Assembly (NCBI GenBank): GCA_009885955.1
Contig: VFJS01000008.1
Coordinates: 20,475-84,474 of the forward strand
Reading direction: 5' to 3'
DNA: 64,000 nt
Source: Spirochaetia bacterium
GTDB lineage: Bacteria > Spirochaetota > UBA4802 > UBA5550
Positions 1-9,706 of the stretch are shown one piece after another. Each line of letters begins with the position of its first letter. Within the stretch, counting starts at the first letter, position 1. Made by a program: the position numbers and the translations under genes. The notes under the pieces were generated by a model. It did no database searches. It saw only the letters and a list, made by a program, of their open reading frames with translations, and was not told where the DNA came from.

Positions 1-1
1 G

Positions 2-874
2 GTCATCGGTTCCGCGCTGGTCCCCTTTCTCCTGACCGGGGGCCATGATGTATTATCTATCGTCAGGGTGAAGAGCGGCAGGGATGATGAGATTTTCTGG
101 GACCCCGAATCCGGCCGTATTGATAAGGAGAAGCTTAAAGGGGTTGATGCAATAATTCATCTTGCAGGGGAGCCGATAGGAAGGGGGTTCTGGACGCGTA
201 AAAAGAAGAAGAAGATTATTGACAGCAGGGTGATGGGCACCAGGCTTCTGGCCGATGCTATGGCAGGGATGAAGAACGGCCCGGGAATTTTAATCTGCGC
301 TTCGGCTGTAGGTTTTTACGGGAACCGGGGGGACAGAACTCTTACTGAGAAAGATACTCCCGGTGATGATTTTATATCCACGGTCTGCAGGGAATGGGAG
401 GATGCTGCAGGATCTGCGCAGTCGGGCGGGATCAGGACGGTTTTCCTCAGGCTCGGAGTTGTACTTACGCCTGCAGGGGGAGCTCTTCAGAGGCTTTTCC
501 TGCCGTTCATTCTGGGGCTCGGGGGGAGAATCGGCAGCGGGAGGCAGTACATGAGCTGGGTCGGTATTGACGATGTCCTGGACACAATAAATTTTATTCT
601 TTTTGATAAAAAGATTCACGGCCCGGTAAATGTTACATCACCCAATCCCCTTACGAACGGTGATTTTACCAGGATACTCTCGGGCGTTATGAACAGGCCG
701 GCATGGTTTGCAATACCTGAGCTGGCAGTGAAGATACTGTTCGGCCGGATGGGCAGGGAGGTTCTTCTCTCCAGTGCGAGGGTGATGCCGGAAAAACTTT
801 TGAATGCCGGTTATGAGTTCAGGCATGAAAAGGCCGGGGATGCCCTTGAACATCTGCTTGGATTAAGAAACTGA
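2..874 (+). CDS. TIGR01777-type NAD-dependent epimerase, 5'-truncated by the window edge
   Basis: The open frame runs from base 2 with no start codon, so the first residues of the protein lie outside the window; an internal GTG at 68 is only an apparent start. What is visible is the end of a Rossmann nucleotide-binding segment (VIGSALVPFLLTGGHDV), then a DAIIHLAGEPI segment, the EREWEDAA-like helix (REWEDAA), RLGVVL, and GSGRQYMSWVGIDDV. These are hallmarks of the SulA/YfcH-like TIGR01777 branch of extended short-chain dehydrogenases. The C-terminal 45 residues (REVLLSSARVMPEKLLNAGY) match the DUF1731 tail. Substrate of this family is unsettled; an NAD(P)-dependent sugar-type epimerase is the usual guess. 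It is followed 18 bp later by a membrane protein on the same strand. Confidence 0.9.
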   Translation, partial: VIGSALVPFLLTGGHDVLSIVRVKSGRDDEIFWDPESGRIDKEKLKGVDAIIHLAGEPIGRGFWTRKKKKKIIDSRVMGTRLLADAMAGMKNGPGILICASAVGFYGNRGDRTLTEKDTPGDDFISTVCREWEDAAGSAQSGGIRTVFLRLGVVLTPAGGALQRLFLPFILGLGGRIGSGRQYMSWVGIDDVLDTINFILFDKKIHGPVNVTSPNPLTNGDFTRILSGVMNRPAWFAIPELAVKILFGRMGREVLLSSARVMPEKLLNAGYEFRHEKAGDALEHLLGLRN

Positions 875-892
875 AATGGCCCTGGTGAAAAG

Positions 893-2011
893 ATGAACAC
901 CGGGATGAGGGCGGTTTTTTTTATCATTATGGCAGCTGCCATGTTTTTCGGATTTCTCCACCTCTTCGTCAGCACTGCCGGGAATTACAGTTTTGAACGC
1001 CTTCATATATTTCTATTTAACCTCTGCGCCGGAGGTACATTGATCCTCTGCCGCACTGCCGGCACCTGGAGTTTTGCATGGAATACATCATTATTTCTCA
1101 TAATGGCAATAATTTATTCCATCCTTGCATTTTTACATATCTACCCCCCGGTAATAATTATTTCGGTTTTCATGCTGTTCATCGTGGAGCATGAAAGGTG
1201 GAAAAGGTTCTCACCCTTCCCGAAAAATTTTTTTTCCACAGCATCCGGCGCTTCTGAGAAGTTCCACCATGCCGCACTCCTGTGCCTGTCAATGGGCCTT
1301 ATTATTTCGGCACTTGTGATTATCAATAATGAATTTTACCGGGTAGTTTATTTTAAGAAGCTTGTACTGAATACATTCTTCCTGGGGTTTTCCTTTCCAG
1401 TCTCGCTCATAACAATGTCAGTGATGTTTTCATTCATAGAAGGGAAGGGTGAAAATAAGAGGAACCTCCTGAAAAATTCGGCCTTCTGGACAGTGAACAT
1501 GGGGGTTATCATTTTTTTCATTTTCATTCTTTTAGAGAAATTCATGCCACAGCTTGTTGTGACGCTGATTCTTTTTGCTTCGGTGACGTCAATATTCATT
1601 ATTTTTATAAGGCATGCCAGCGGGGATCAGGAAAAGGCCTTCCTCACCTCAGGGATGGTATTTCTTCTTTTTGCAGCCGTTACCGGGATACTCTATATAA
1701 TCTTTGGTTTTCTTTCCTATAATAATATGTATCCTTTCAATGATGCTCTTATGAAATTCATTTTAAAAACCCATGCCTTCGCATCACTGTACGGCTGGAA
1801 CCTCAGCGGTATGGCCGTTATCGCGAGAAGGGAAAATTTTCCAATCAAACTCAATTTTTCCCGGGTAATCATTCACCACTGGTTCACCGTAATAGTCCTT
1901 GCCCCGATAGGGTATTACAATCCTGTTGCCGCTGTTTTTGCTTTTCTCTCTTACGTGGTACTCCTTGGAAATATTTTTTTCAGCCCAGGCAATTCAAAAA
2001 AATCTGCCTAA
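893..2011 (+). CDS. Polytopic membrane protein of unknown function
   Basis: The 372-residue product is strongly hydrophobic along nearly its whole length, with about ten to twelve predicted membrane segments and short charged loops (HERWKRF, EGKGENKRN). A His-containing segment near residues 285-300 (LKTHAFASLYGWNLSG) and a paired His further on (IIHHWF) are notable, but I do not recognise a family. It probably shares a transcript with the epimerase just upstream (18 bp gap). Its stop codon overlaps the stop of the convergent pirin gene by a few bases. No function is assigned. Confidence 0.8.
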   Translation: MNTGMRAVFFIIMAAAMFFGFLHLFVSTAGNYSFERLHIFLFNLCAGGTLILCRTAGTWSFAWNTSLFLIMAIIYSILAFLHIYPPVIIISVFMLFIVEHERWKRFSPFPKNFFSTASGASEKFHHAALLCLSMGLIISALVIINNEFYRVVYFKKLVLNTFFLGFSFPVSLITMSVMFSFIEGKGENKRNLLKNSAFWTVNMGVIIFFIFILLEKFMPQLVVTLILFASVTSIFIIFIRHASGDQEKAFLTSGMVFLLFAAVTGILYIIFGFLSYNNMYPFNDALMKFILKTHAFASLYGWNLSGMAVIARRENFPIKLNFSRVIIHHWFTVIVLAPIGYYNPVAAVFAFLSYVVLLGNIFFSPGNSKKSA

Positions 2012-2871
2012 CCCGGTTTGCGCCGGTGCTTTAAAAAAGTTCCGTTATTGTACTCTTCAAAGGCAGTCTCAAGTTCTTCCTGCGTGTTCATGACAATGGG
2101 CCCGTACCAGGCAACAGGTTCGCCTATGGGTTTCCCTGATACCAGGAGAAACCTCAAACCTTTCATGCCGGCTTTAATGAGCACCGAGTCTCCGTCGCTG
2201 AAAATTACAAGGTTCTCCCTGTCAACCTCCTTGCCTTCGCCTGATTCAAAATGGCCCGACCCTTCGAGTGTATAGGAAAATACTGTGTAGTCCCTGGCGG
2301 TCTTGTGTTCGAATGCAGATCCGGGAGGCATGGTGATGTCAAGGTACTCAGGATCTGCAATGATGTTCTTGGCCGGCCCGGTAACTCCTCCTGCAGATCC
2401 GCAGATGACTTTTGCCCTGACCCCGTTTTTCAGGACAGCCTCCGGGATATCCTTTCCTTTTATATCCCTGTATCGCGGGTCCATCATCTTGGACCCAGAG
2501 GGGAGGTTCACCCAGAGCTGCAGGCCCCATATTCCACTTCCGTTTTTCGGCATTTCTGAATGGATAATGCCGCTTCCCGCAGTCATCCACTGAACATCAC
2601 CGCTTCCAATCACTCCGCTGTTGCCTATGCTGTCTCCATGTTCCACCTGCCCATGGATAACGTAAGTGACAGTTTCAATTCCTCTGTGCGGATGCCACGG
2701 AAAACCTGCCAGGTAATCCGACGGGTTATCGGAATGAAAATCATCGAGGAGGAGAAAGGGGTCAAGGAGCGGCGCATCATTATTTCCAAAGGCCCTTTTA
2801 AGCCGGACTCCGGCGCCTTCGATGGTTGGTATGCTTTTATGAATTTTTGTAACTTTTCTGTATGTACTCAT
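2008..2871 (-). CDS. Pirin family protein (bicupin)
   Basis: This 287-residue protein has the two-cupin pirin fold. The N-terminal cupin carries the metal ligands His60 and His62 (WHPHRG) and His104/Glu106 (SGIIHSEMP), the canonical pirin set. The sequences GFPWHPHRGIETVTY and GDVQWMTAGSGI are near-consensus. Pirins bind Fe or another divalent metal; some have quercetinase activity and others modulate metabolic enzymes, so the physiological role is open. A GGAGG ribosome-binding site sits eight bases before the ATG. Its upstream region (2872-3150) holds a perfect palindrome that may be an operator. Confidence 0.93.
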   Translation of the reverse strand: MSTYRKVTKIHKSIPTIEGAGVRLKRAFGNNDAPLLDPFLLLDDFHSDNPSDYLAGFPWHPHRGIETVTYVIHGQVEHGDSIGNSGVIGSGDVQWMTAGSGIIHSEMPKNGSGIWGLQLWVNLPSGSKMMDPRYRDIKGKDIPEAVLKNGVRAKVICGSAGGVTGPAKNIIADPEYLDITMPPGSAFEHKTARDYTVFSYTLEGSGHFESGEGKEVDRENLVIFSDGDSVLIKAGMKGLRFLLVSGKPIGEPVAWYGPIVMNTQEELETAFEEYNNGTFLKHRRKPG

Positions 2872-2973
2872 GGTACCTCCGATTATACATATTAAAACGT
2901 ATTTTCATGCCTTTTTTTATTAGGTATGAAATCAGGAATAATGTTGCTGATAATCCTGATTGGGGGGTAAAAT

Positions 2974-2990
2974 AATATTCTTAGAATATT
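2974..2990. promoter_or_regulatory. Perfect 8-1-8 palindrome, operator candidate
   Basis: AATATTCT and AGAATATT are exact reverse complements around a single central T. The site lies in the divergent space between the pirin gene (start 2871) and the lipoprotein gene (start 3151), about 100 bp upstream of pirin. Its size and symmetry suit a dimeric repressor, but it is AT-rich and no regulator is encoded beside it. Confidence 0.35.
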
Positions 2991-3150
2991 TATCGATTTG
3001 TCATTTTTTTTATTGTCATTACCTGATAGAATGAATATTTTATATGGGATAACAGTTGGTATTTATGAATTTTTACATATCAGTGCCTTAAAGGGAACCG
3101 CCTCTATTATATTATTCATGGTCCCTGTAAATTTTATTTGGAGGTTTTTT

Positions 3151-3729
3151 ATGAATCAGAGGAATTTTTATGCGGGTATTTTCGCTTTTATCATGATTTT
3201 TATTTTATCATGCAAGCCCAATGTGGAAAATGAGATAAAAAATTATGCCATGAACGTGGAAACAGTCACAAAGAAGATAGCCAGGTATCCCCAGTTCAAG
3301 GCGATACTTGAAAAGTTTCTGGCCGATGCAAAGGCAAAGTGGGATGCGGGGAATGCCATAAGCGGGGGAGAGGAGAAGGCAAAGGCCCTCAAGGCAGTTA
3401 ACGAAATGTTCATAGACAATCCCGTAGCAAGGGGCCTGGGTTCCTATGAAGGCCATATCGACAATGTAAGGAAGCTGCAGAAAGAGCTTGCGGCTGTTAA
3501 TGACAGACAGTATGCCTACACCATATCGCGGGCGCTTGTCGACGGCGACAGGGCCGTTGCTGAAGCCAGGGATATAGTATTCAAGTCTGTCCCGAAAGAC
3601 GAGGCTGACGGCGCTGAGATCATTAAAAATGCCAACGGGGTCCTCATCTCCAAGGAGGGCGACCTGAACCGGCTGAAGAAAGCGGTGACACCAAAGACCG
3701 AAACTCCGGCGCCGGTTAAGAAGAAATAA
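3151..3729 (+). CDS. Small predicted lipoprotein, unknown function
   Basis: I start the gene at the ATG at 3151 because a good ribosome-binding site (GGAGG, 3140-3144) precedes it; the frame is open further upstream but there only encodes AT-rich noise. The 192-residue product begins with a lipoprotein signal whose lipobox is FILSC (lipidated Cys21). The mature part is charged, helical and cysteine-poor, with Lys/Ala-rich stretches (KKIARYPQF, GGEEKAKALKAVNEMF), which suggests a helical-bundle periplasmic or surface lipoprotein. It ends in a Pro/Lys tail (PKTETPAPVKKK). No family recognised. Confidence 0.8.
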   Translation: MNQRNFYAGIFAFIMIFILSCKPNVENEIKNYAMNVETVTKKIARYPQFKAILEKFLADAKAKWDAGNAISGGEEKAKALKAVNEMFIDNPVARGLGSYEGHIDNVRKLQKELAAVNDRQYAYTISRALVDGDRAVAEARDIVFKSVPKDEADGAEIIKNANGVLISKEGDLNRLKKAVTPKTETPAPVKKK

Positions 3730-4058
3730 GTTTCATCAGCAATACCGGAAAGATTACCTGAAGGGCAGGGATGATGCCAAATCCTGCCTTATCAGGTTAT
3801 TCGCTGAATTTCATATTTGCCATCGTCCCCGGCGCCCCGGCAATAAATATCCAGCTCTCTGGCAATTTTTATGTAAAAATATTTATCAAATGATGAAGCT
3901 CTTCATGGCCGGAAATCAGGCTGTTGAGGTGTAACATGTACCGGCAGGTTCCGGATTGCCAAGCATTTTATAAACAGCAGGAAATTTTATTTCATATTCA
4001 TTATCTCCATTCGTATATAAATAGGAGAGCATCGAATAATTAAACAGGGGGATAAGAA
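3730..4058. other. Intergenic, 329 bp
   Basis: No convincing gene is seen. A hairpin (GGCAGG..AT / ATCCTGCC, 3764-3788) follows the lipoprotein gene at about 35 bp and could be a weak terminator, although it lacks a T tract. The rest is AT-rich leader of the RadC gene with a GGGGG ribosome-binding site before 4059. Confidence 0.4.
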
Positions 4059-4733
4059 ATGAAAAAGGACAACGGCAGCGGATCCATGCTCCCCATTCAG
4101 AAATGCATGTCAGGGCATGATGTTAAAAATCTTTCCGATGCTGAGCTCCTTGCCATCATACTTGGTACAGGGTGTAAAAATTGTGGTGTTATGGAGCTCT
4201 CATCTCTTGTTATCGGGAAGTTTGAAGGGCTCTACGGCCTTCAGAATTCAGGCATCAGGGAGCTGGCCGGCCAGAAGGGAATAGGTGTTAAAAAAGCTGT
4301 GAGGATCCATTCGGCTTTCGAGCTGGGGATTAGGGTTATAACAGATTCAAAGAGCGTGGTTCAGGTCAGTTCCCCTGAAGCAGTCTGGCGGCTCCTTCTT
4401 CCTGAACTTGCCGGTCTTCAAAATGAAAGGTTTTTTGTCCTGGTTCTTAATAACAAAAATTGCCTGCTGAAAAAAAAATTGATCTCCATGGGAACCGTTT
4501 CCGAAGCTATTGTCCATCCCAGGGAGGTTTTCCGCGATGCAATCAGGGAAGGAGGTACCGGGATAATAATTTCTCATAATCATCCATCAGGCATGCTTGC
4601 CCCTTCCCGCGATGATATCATTACAACAAAGCGGATTGAGGAGTCCGGGAGGATTATCGGAATACCTCTCCTTGACCATGTTATTATTTCCAATAAATCC
4701 TTTTTCAGCATGAAGGAGAACGGAAATATTTGA
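4059..4733 (+). CDS. radC: RadC-like JAB/MPN domain protein
   Basis: A 224-residue UPF0758/RadC protein. The N-terminal helix-hairpin-helix-like part has LSDAELLAIILGTG (residues 25-38) and AGQKGIGVKKA (70-80). The C-terminal JAB domain has a complete JAMM zinc motif: His173, His175, Ser183 and Asp186 within SHNHPSG...APSRDD. The RadC name comes from a DNA-repair association that was later questioned, so the biochemical role, a putative metalloprotease fold, remains open. It is transcribed alone; a GGGGG site precedes the ATG. Confidence 0.93.
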   Translation: MKKDNGSGSMLPIQKCMSGHDVKNLSDAELLAIILGTGCKNCGVMELSSLVIGKFEGLYGLQNSGIRELAGQKGIGVKKAVRIHSAFELGIRVITDSKSVVQVSSPEAVWRLLLPELAGLQNERFFVLVLNNKNCLLKKKLISMGTVSEAIVHPREVFRDAIREGGTGIIISHNHPSGMLAPSRDDIITTKRIEESGRIIGIPLLDHVIISNKSFFSMKENGNI

Positions 4734-5005
4734 AGATAAATTTCTGGATATATTCTTGACTTATGCGGCTGATGATTTGATACATCACCATATTAATAAC
4801 ATATCAAAAAAATAATAATTTTTCATGGCGCCCTTAATTCTGAAATAGAAATCATGATAATAAACAATGTATTATGATTTTTTTCATATCAAGCCGGCTA
4901 AAAACAAAGAAATTCCGGGAAATTGCTGCATATGACATGTTTATTTCCCCGATATATATTACAGCATAAAATTTTATGGTATATGATTATTTTCTGGGTG
5001 TCTGA

Positions 5006-6373
5006 TTGGAACTAAAAAAAGAACTGGGATTGCCAACTGCAACACTGGTTGTCCTGGCATGCATGATTGGCACAGGTATTTTCATAACAACAGGGACTGT
5101 ACTGGAAATATCCGGGAACTCCCTGGAAGTTCTGCTCCTGTGGGGATTGGGAGGGGTTGTCGCGCTCACCGGTTCCCTGTGCTATGCCGAACTGGCGACC
5201 ATGTGGCCCCATGTAGGCGGAGAATACATCTACCTGAGAAATTCATTCAATCTTCTCCCCTCTTTCCTGACAGGGTGGATCTCACTTGTTGTTGGGTTTT
5301 CAGCTTCCGTGGCAATAAGCGCCATAACCTTTGTGGAATACATGAACCAGTTTGTGCAGAGTTTCCTTGGGCCCCAGGCCGGAATTTCCACTTTCCTGTC
5401 TGAACCTGTTGCGCAGAAATGCCTGGCTGCGGTAGTAATATTAATTTTCGGAGCAATCCACATACATGGGGTAAAATCCGGGAGCAGAATTCAGAATGCT
5501 CTTACTATCATGAAGCTCGTCATTATTTTTCTTCTGATCGTGCTTGGATTCTATTTCGCGGACTGGAGCAGGGTTGATCGGCTGTATGCGTCTTACCCGA
5601 AACAGTCTGCGGCAGGAAGTCAGGGGCTGCCCGGCACCGGGCTTGTTCTCCTTATCATCATGTTCTCCTATTCGGGATGGAGCGGCGCCTCCTACATCGC
5701 CGGAGAGATGAGAAATCCCGGAAAGTACCTCCCGAGGGCCCTTTTTCTCGGTACTGTCATAACAATGGTTGTGTATATATCGCTCAATGTTGTCTTTCTT
5801 CTCTCCTCGCCTGGAGAGATGATCATGGGACAGGAGACAGTGGGGGCAGTTGCAGTCCGGAGCCTTTTTGGAACCAGGATGTCGATCTTCTTTACGCTGG
5901 CTATTGCGCTTATTCTTTTATCATCCATATCAGTTGAGATGATGATAGGCCCCAGGGTTTACTATGCCATGGCGAAGGACAAGATGATCTTCCAGTTTCT
6001 TGCGCGTATCAATCCCAGGTTCAGGACTCCTTCACTCTCCATTTTAATTCAGATTTTATTATCAATACTCTATGTCTTTATCGGCAATGCGAAATTTCTC
6101 ATGGAGTACATGGGCTTTGCGCTGGGGGTATTTCCAATACTTACTGTCATCGGGCTCATCCATATGCGCATCAAAAAACCTGACATCGTAAGGCCGTTCA
6201 AGGTCCCTTTTTACCCGGTAACACCGATAGTATTCATAACAATATCAACCTTTATGATGGTTACAAGCTTCATGGCCTGGACCAGTACATCAAAATTTGC
6301 CATCATAATCATTATACTTGGAATTCCGGTTTTTTATCTCTGGCGCCTGTATATGAAAAAGAAACCGGCATAA
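5006..6373 (+). CDS. APC-superfamily amino acid permease
   Basis: The 455-residue product has about twelve membrane helices and the APC N-terminal signature (LACMIGTGIFITTG, residues 18-31), followed by GSLCYAELATMWPHVGGEYIYL. It most resembles the LAT/cationic amino acid-type exchangers of bacteria. The substrate cannot be read from sequence. The start is TTG at 5006: an in-frame TGA sits immediately upstream at 5003 and the next Met would remove part of helix 1. No transporter partners or metabolic genes adjoin it. Confidence 0.9.
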   Translation: MELKKELGLPTATLVVLACMIGTGIFITTGTVLEISGNSLEVLLLWGLGGVVALTGSLCYAELATMWPHVGGEYIYLRNSFNLLPSFLTGWISLVVGFSASVAISAITFVEYMNQFVQSFLGPQAGISTFLSEPVAQKCLAAVVILIFGAIHIHGVKSGSRIQNALTIMKLVIIFLLIVLGFYFADWSRVDRLYASYPKQSAAGSQGLPGTGLVLLIIMFSYSGWSGASYIAGEMRNPGKYLPRALFLGTVITMVVYISLNVVFLLSSPGEMIMGQETVGAVAVRSLFGTRMSIFFTLAIALILLSSISVEMMIGPRVYYAMAKDKMIFQFLARINPRFRTPSLSILIQILLSILYVFIGNAKFLMEYMGFALGVFPILTVIGLIHMRIKKPDIVRPFKVPFYPVTPIVFITISTFMMVTSFMAWTSTSKFAIIIIILGIPVFYLWRLYMKKKPA

Positions 6374-6517
6374 AAAATTACAGGTAATACTGCATTAATC
6401 ATTGACATTTCCTCTGCTATTGGTTTTTTTATTATACAGGCTGCTTTAAAAATCAACGGCCATAGTAAAATGAAATCAAGGATCATGGATTCATTAATTT
6501 CCCTTTAAAATTCCTTT

Positions 6518-8185
6518 ATGAAAATACGTGCCATTATAATTATCATGTCGCTCTTCACCATTGCTTCTATTTATATTGGCAGCTACATGTATTACAGTTT
6601 CATTAAAGAGGCCTCTTTTGAGGAGGAGGAAAAAAAAGCCCATGACAGGATTAATTCCATGGCCCGGCAGATCGATATTAATATCAGCCAGAGCCGGAAA
6701 ACCGCAGAGCTGATGAGCGGTTACAGGGAAATCAGGGATGCCCTGACAATGAAGGATGCATCAAGCTTGAAGGCTGCGAATGCCACGCTGAATTTTATTA
6801 ACGGTTCGTTGAAGTCCGATGTATGCTATCTGCTGGACAGCAGGGGATTAACGATAGCCTCTTCAAACAGCATTGAGCCCGACAGCTTTATAGGAAAAAA
6901 TTATTCCTTCAGGACTTACTTCACAGACGCAATGAACAATATTCCCGGACTGCTGATTGCCCTTGGGGTAACTTCCATGAAAAGAGGAGTATATATAAGT
7001 CACCCGGTATTTGCCGGCATTGGACACATGCCGCTCGGGGTCGCAGTAATAAAAATGTCAATTGAAGAATGGCTTCTCGATATCAATAAAGTTGATGAAG
7101 GGATCATATTGATCCATGACCCCAATGGAATAATCGTTGTATCAAACCGGAAGGATATTGAATATAATTTTCTCTGGGAGCCGGACGATGCAACAGTAAA
7201 AAGTGTTATTCAGTCAATGCTTTTCGGCAAGGGCCCTTTCAAATGGTCGGGTTATAAAAAAACCGGTATTGGCAGCGCAGTTGATGCAGGCGGTACGGTT
7301 TTTACCATGCATGACAGTGAATTAAAAAATTATCCCGGTTCGAGGGTTGTGTATCTGCAGAGCATAGACGATGTGAAGAAAAAGATTTCCGCGCCCCTTT
7401 TCTGGACAACGGGGATTGTGATTGTCATGTTGTGCTTCATTATAGGGGTTGCTGTTGCCTATCTCTACAAGGAGGCAAATTTCGAGATTAAAAAGAGGAT
7501 CTCAGCTGAAGAAGCCATGCAGCAGTCTCTCCTGGACAAGGATTTTCTCATGAAGGAGATACATCACCGGGTGAAAAACAATCTCATGATTGTACAGACA
7601 CTGCTCATGCTGCAGATGAACCAGGTAGATGATGAAAAGGCAAAGTCCCTGTTCATGGAAAGCCAGCACAGGATTCGATCCATAGGCCTCATCCATGAGA
7701 GGCTCTATCAGTCGAGTGATATCAGGTCCCTGAACATATCGGAATACATCAGCAGCCTTGCCGGCGAGCTTTTTAATACATACAATGTTAATACAAGCTG
7801 GATTAAACTGAATCTTAAGGTTGATGATATCAATCTGAATATAGATACCATGATTCCTTGCGGCCTGATTATCAACGAGCTCATATCCAATTCATTCAAG
7901 TATGCCTTTCCTGACAACAGAAAAGGGGAACTCACCGTAGCCATGGGTTATGGAGATGCTGATGCTGATGCTGATGAAATTATCATGTCGGTTAAGGATA
8001 ATGGAGTGGGCCTGGATGAAAAATTTGATATGGCCAGGGCCGGTTCCATGGGGATGCAGATTATCAATTCCCTTGTACATCAGATCCATGGAAAAATTGA
8101 AATTATCCGGTTGGATGGTACAGAATTCCGTATTACGTTTAAAGAAAAGAAGAGTAGAAAAAACAGGGCAGGACAACAGGCTTAA
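6518..8185 (+). CDS. Membrane sensor histidine kinase (Cache-like sensor, HisKA_2 type)
   Basis: The 555-residue protein has a first membrane helix near residues 4-28, an extracytoplasmic sensor of about 265 residues resembling a double Cache domain, a second helix near 297-320, and a HisKA_2 dimerisation/phosphoacceptor segment (MKEIHHRVKNNLMIVQTLLM, His349/His350). An HATPase domain follows, with N box NELISNSFKYAF and G boxes VKDNGVGL and GSMGMQII. This family is typical of blue-light, stress and chemosensory kinases. No response regulator is adjacent, so it is an orphan here. A short in-frame GATGCT repeat (7955-7972) encodes the Asp-Ala run ADADADAD in the ATPase domain. Confidence 0.92.
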   Translation: MKIRAIIIIMSLFTIASIYIGSYMYYSFIKEASFEEEEKKAHDRINSMARQIDINISQSRKTAELMSGYREIRDALTMKDASSLKAANATLNFINGSLKSDVCYLLDSRGLTIASSNSIEPDSFIGKNYSFRTYFTDAMNNIPGLLIALGVTSMKRGVYISHPVFAGIGHMPLGVAVIKMSIEEWLLDINKVDEGIILIHDPNGIIVVSNRKDIEYNFLWEPDDATVKSVIQSMLFGKGPFKWSGYKKTGIGSAVDAGGTVFTMHDSELKNYPGSRVVYLQSIDDVKKKISAPLFWTTGIVIVMLCFIIGVAVAYLYKEANFEIKKRISAEEAMQQSLLDKDFLMKEIHHRVKNNLMIVQTLLMLQMNQVDDEKAKSLFMESQHRIRSIGLIHERLYQSSDIRSLNISEYISSLAGELFNTYNVNTSWIKLNLKVDDINLNIDTMIPCGLIINELISNSFKYAFPDNRKGELTVAMGYGDADADADEIIMSVKDNGVGLDEKFDMARAGSMGMQIINSLVHQIHGKIEIIRLDGTEFRITFKEKKSRKNRAGQQA

Positions 8186-8236
8186 ATTTTATTTTTAAAA
8201 AACTGCCGGTCTTTTCCGGCAGGGGATACAGGTAAT

Positions 8237-9169
8237 ATGAAAATAAGGACTTGTGCTGGAGCTTTTATAACTCTTTTATTTATTTTATCAACTTTTACAT
8301 GGAAAGAGCGGGCCCATTCCGCGGGTAATGAAAAGATGTACAGAATAAAACATGAAGGCGCCCCTGTGCCCGGAAGATGGCTCAGGAACATCAGTCTGGA
8401 ATATTCATGGGAGGGTAAAAGTGCCGCAGTGCCCCTTCAGATCTATTTTCCCGCCGGTTACAGCAAAACATCGGACACAAAAACCCTCGTAGCCCTGCAC
8501 GGTTATTCCGAGAGCCAGAGGGACTGGGGGAATGAGACCGGTATAGAGGGTATTGCCGCCAGCTATAAAATCGCCATTGTATGCCCCGGCATGGGAAAGA
8601 CAATATATGAGACAAAATACTACCGGGAGACTGAAATCAAATGGGGCCCCATGCCCGGAGGAAGGTTCATCGGCGAGGTACTGATGCATGCCCTCAGGGA
8701 TGAATTCGGCCTGGCAATGAGAAGAGAGAAAACGGGTATCATCGGTGTTTCCATCGGGGGGCGGGGTTCCATGCTTGCCGCAAGCCTTTATAAAGATTAT
8801 TTCTGCGTGGCTGCCGGACTTTCGGGTTACTATGACATTCTTTCCATGACAAAGGAGAAGCCCCTGGTATCAGTGTATGGAGATCCGGTTGATTTCAAGG
8901 AGAGGTGGGAGACTGATGACAATCTGATGAACCTGACCGCTAATCTTATGAATACGAATATATTTCTTTTTCATGGAGTCAATGACTATTCCGTACCAAA
9001 GGAACAGTCCCTTGTCTATGCCATGAGGCTTGGACAGGAAAAAAAGAAGAATAACAGCAGCATCACAATCAGGTACAGGGAAAAGAAGCATATGTCCCAC
9101 GACTGGAAAGCATGGAACAGGATACTTGCCGAGGCCATGGAATTCATTGATAAGGCAATGGCCAGGTAA
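8237..9169 (+). CDS. Secreted alpha/beta-hydrolase, putative esterase
   Basis: The N-terminus (residues 1-30) is a signal peptide, so the enzyme is probably exported. The body is an esterase-D/feruloyl-esterase type alpha/beta hydrolase: VALHGYSESQRDW near residue 88, nucleophile elbow GVSIGGRG with Ser172, and a late His in KKHMSHDWKAW that can complete the triad, with an Asp in FHGVNDYSVP. Natural substrate unknown; acyl or polysaccharide esters are typical. A hairpin (CTGCCGG..CCGGCAG, about 8203-8222) lies between the kinase and this gene, close to its ribosome-binding site. Confidence 0.85.
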   Translation: MKIRTCAGAFITLLFILSTFTWKERAHSAGNEKMYRIKHEGAPVPGRWLRNISLEYSWEGKSAAVPLQIYFPAGYSKTSDTKTLVALHGYSESQRDWGNETGIEGIAASYKIAIVCPGMGKTIYETKYYRETEIKWGPMPGGRFIGEVLMHALRDEFGLAMRREKTGIIGVSIGGRGSMLAASLYKDYFCVAAGLSGYYDILSMTKEKPLVSVYGDPVDFKERWETDDNLMNLTANLMNTNIFLFHGVNDYSVPKEQSLVYAMRLGQEKKKNNSSITIRYREKKHMSHDWKAWNRILAEAMEFIDKAMAR

Positions 9170-9208
9170 CATTCATGGATCTGCCGGGATATAACATTCC
9201 GTTTGGAT

Positions 9209-9700
9209 CTACTTTTTCCTGAACATATTTTCCCAGTAGAATATTTCATCCTCCGAGAGAACAGGGTTGGGATTTTTTTCTTCCCCCTTCCCGGTTTTAA
9301 CTCCCGTAAATGTCATCTTCAGCACATCAGCAAATTTTTCGCTGGAAAGGGTTTTTGCTCTGAAACGGCGCGCGTCTGAGATAATACCGTTATCCGAAGT
9401 AATGACGGTCAGCATCCTGGGATTTATATTTTTTTTAATGTACTCTTTTATCATATGATCGGCTGAGTAATCGTGAGAGTAGTAGATGTCAATAGCGCCT
9501 TTTTTTTCACTCACTGTTTTATCTGAAGGCTGCTTTTTTCCGTCAAAAAAAACAATTATTTTTTCTTTTTTTATTGTGTTGTATTCTTTCAGGATTTCGA
9601 GGAGTCCTTTTTCAGCATCGGTGACCCTGTCCTCATACATGAGGCCTTCAAGGTCGGGTATCTTGTAAATGAGATTCAGACCGTCAATTAAAATAGCCAT
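9209..9700 (-). CDS. YacP-like NYN/PIN-fold nuclease domain protein
   Basis: A 163-residue protein with the NYN hallmark acidic residues: ILIDGLNLIYKIP at the N-terminus, IIVFFDGKK in the middle and VITSDNGIISDARR later. This matches the YacP/Rae1-like group, which in Bacillus cleaves mRNA on the ribosome; that function is inferred by family only. It starts 6 bp after the aminotransferase gene stops, so the two are probably co-transcribed. Confidence 0.82.
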   Translation of the reverse strand: MAILIDGLNLIYKIPDLEGLMYEDRVTDAEKGLLEILKEYNTIKKEKIIVFFDGKKQPSDKTVSEKKGAIDIYYSHDYSADHMIKEYIKKNINPRMLTVITSDNGIISDARRFRAKTLSSEKFADVLKMTFTGVKTGKGEEKNPNPVLSEDEIFYWENMFRKK

Positions 9701-9706
9701 GTCAAC

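Noticed and set aside
7955..7972. GATGCT microsatellite as a phase-variable switch
   Set aside because: The unit is 6 bp and in frame, so copy-number change would only alter a few Asp-Ala residues and would not switch expression.
8203..8222. Terminator between the histidine kinase and the esterase genes
   Set aside because: The T tract lies only on the minus-strand side while both genes are on plus, so it is not a plus-strand intrinsic terminator.
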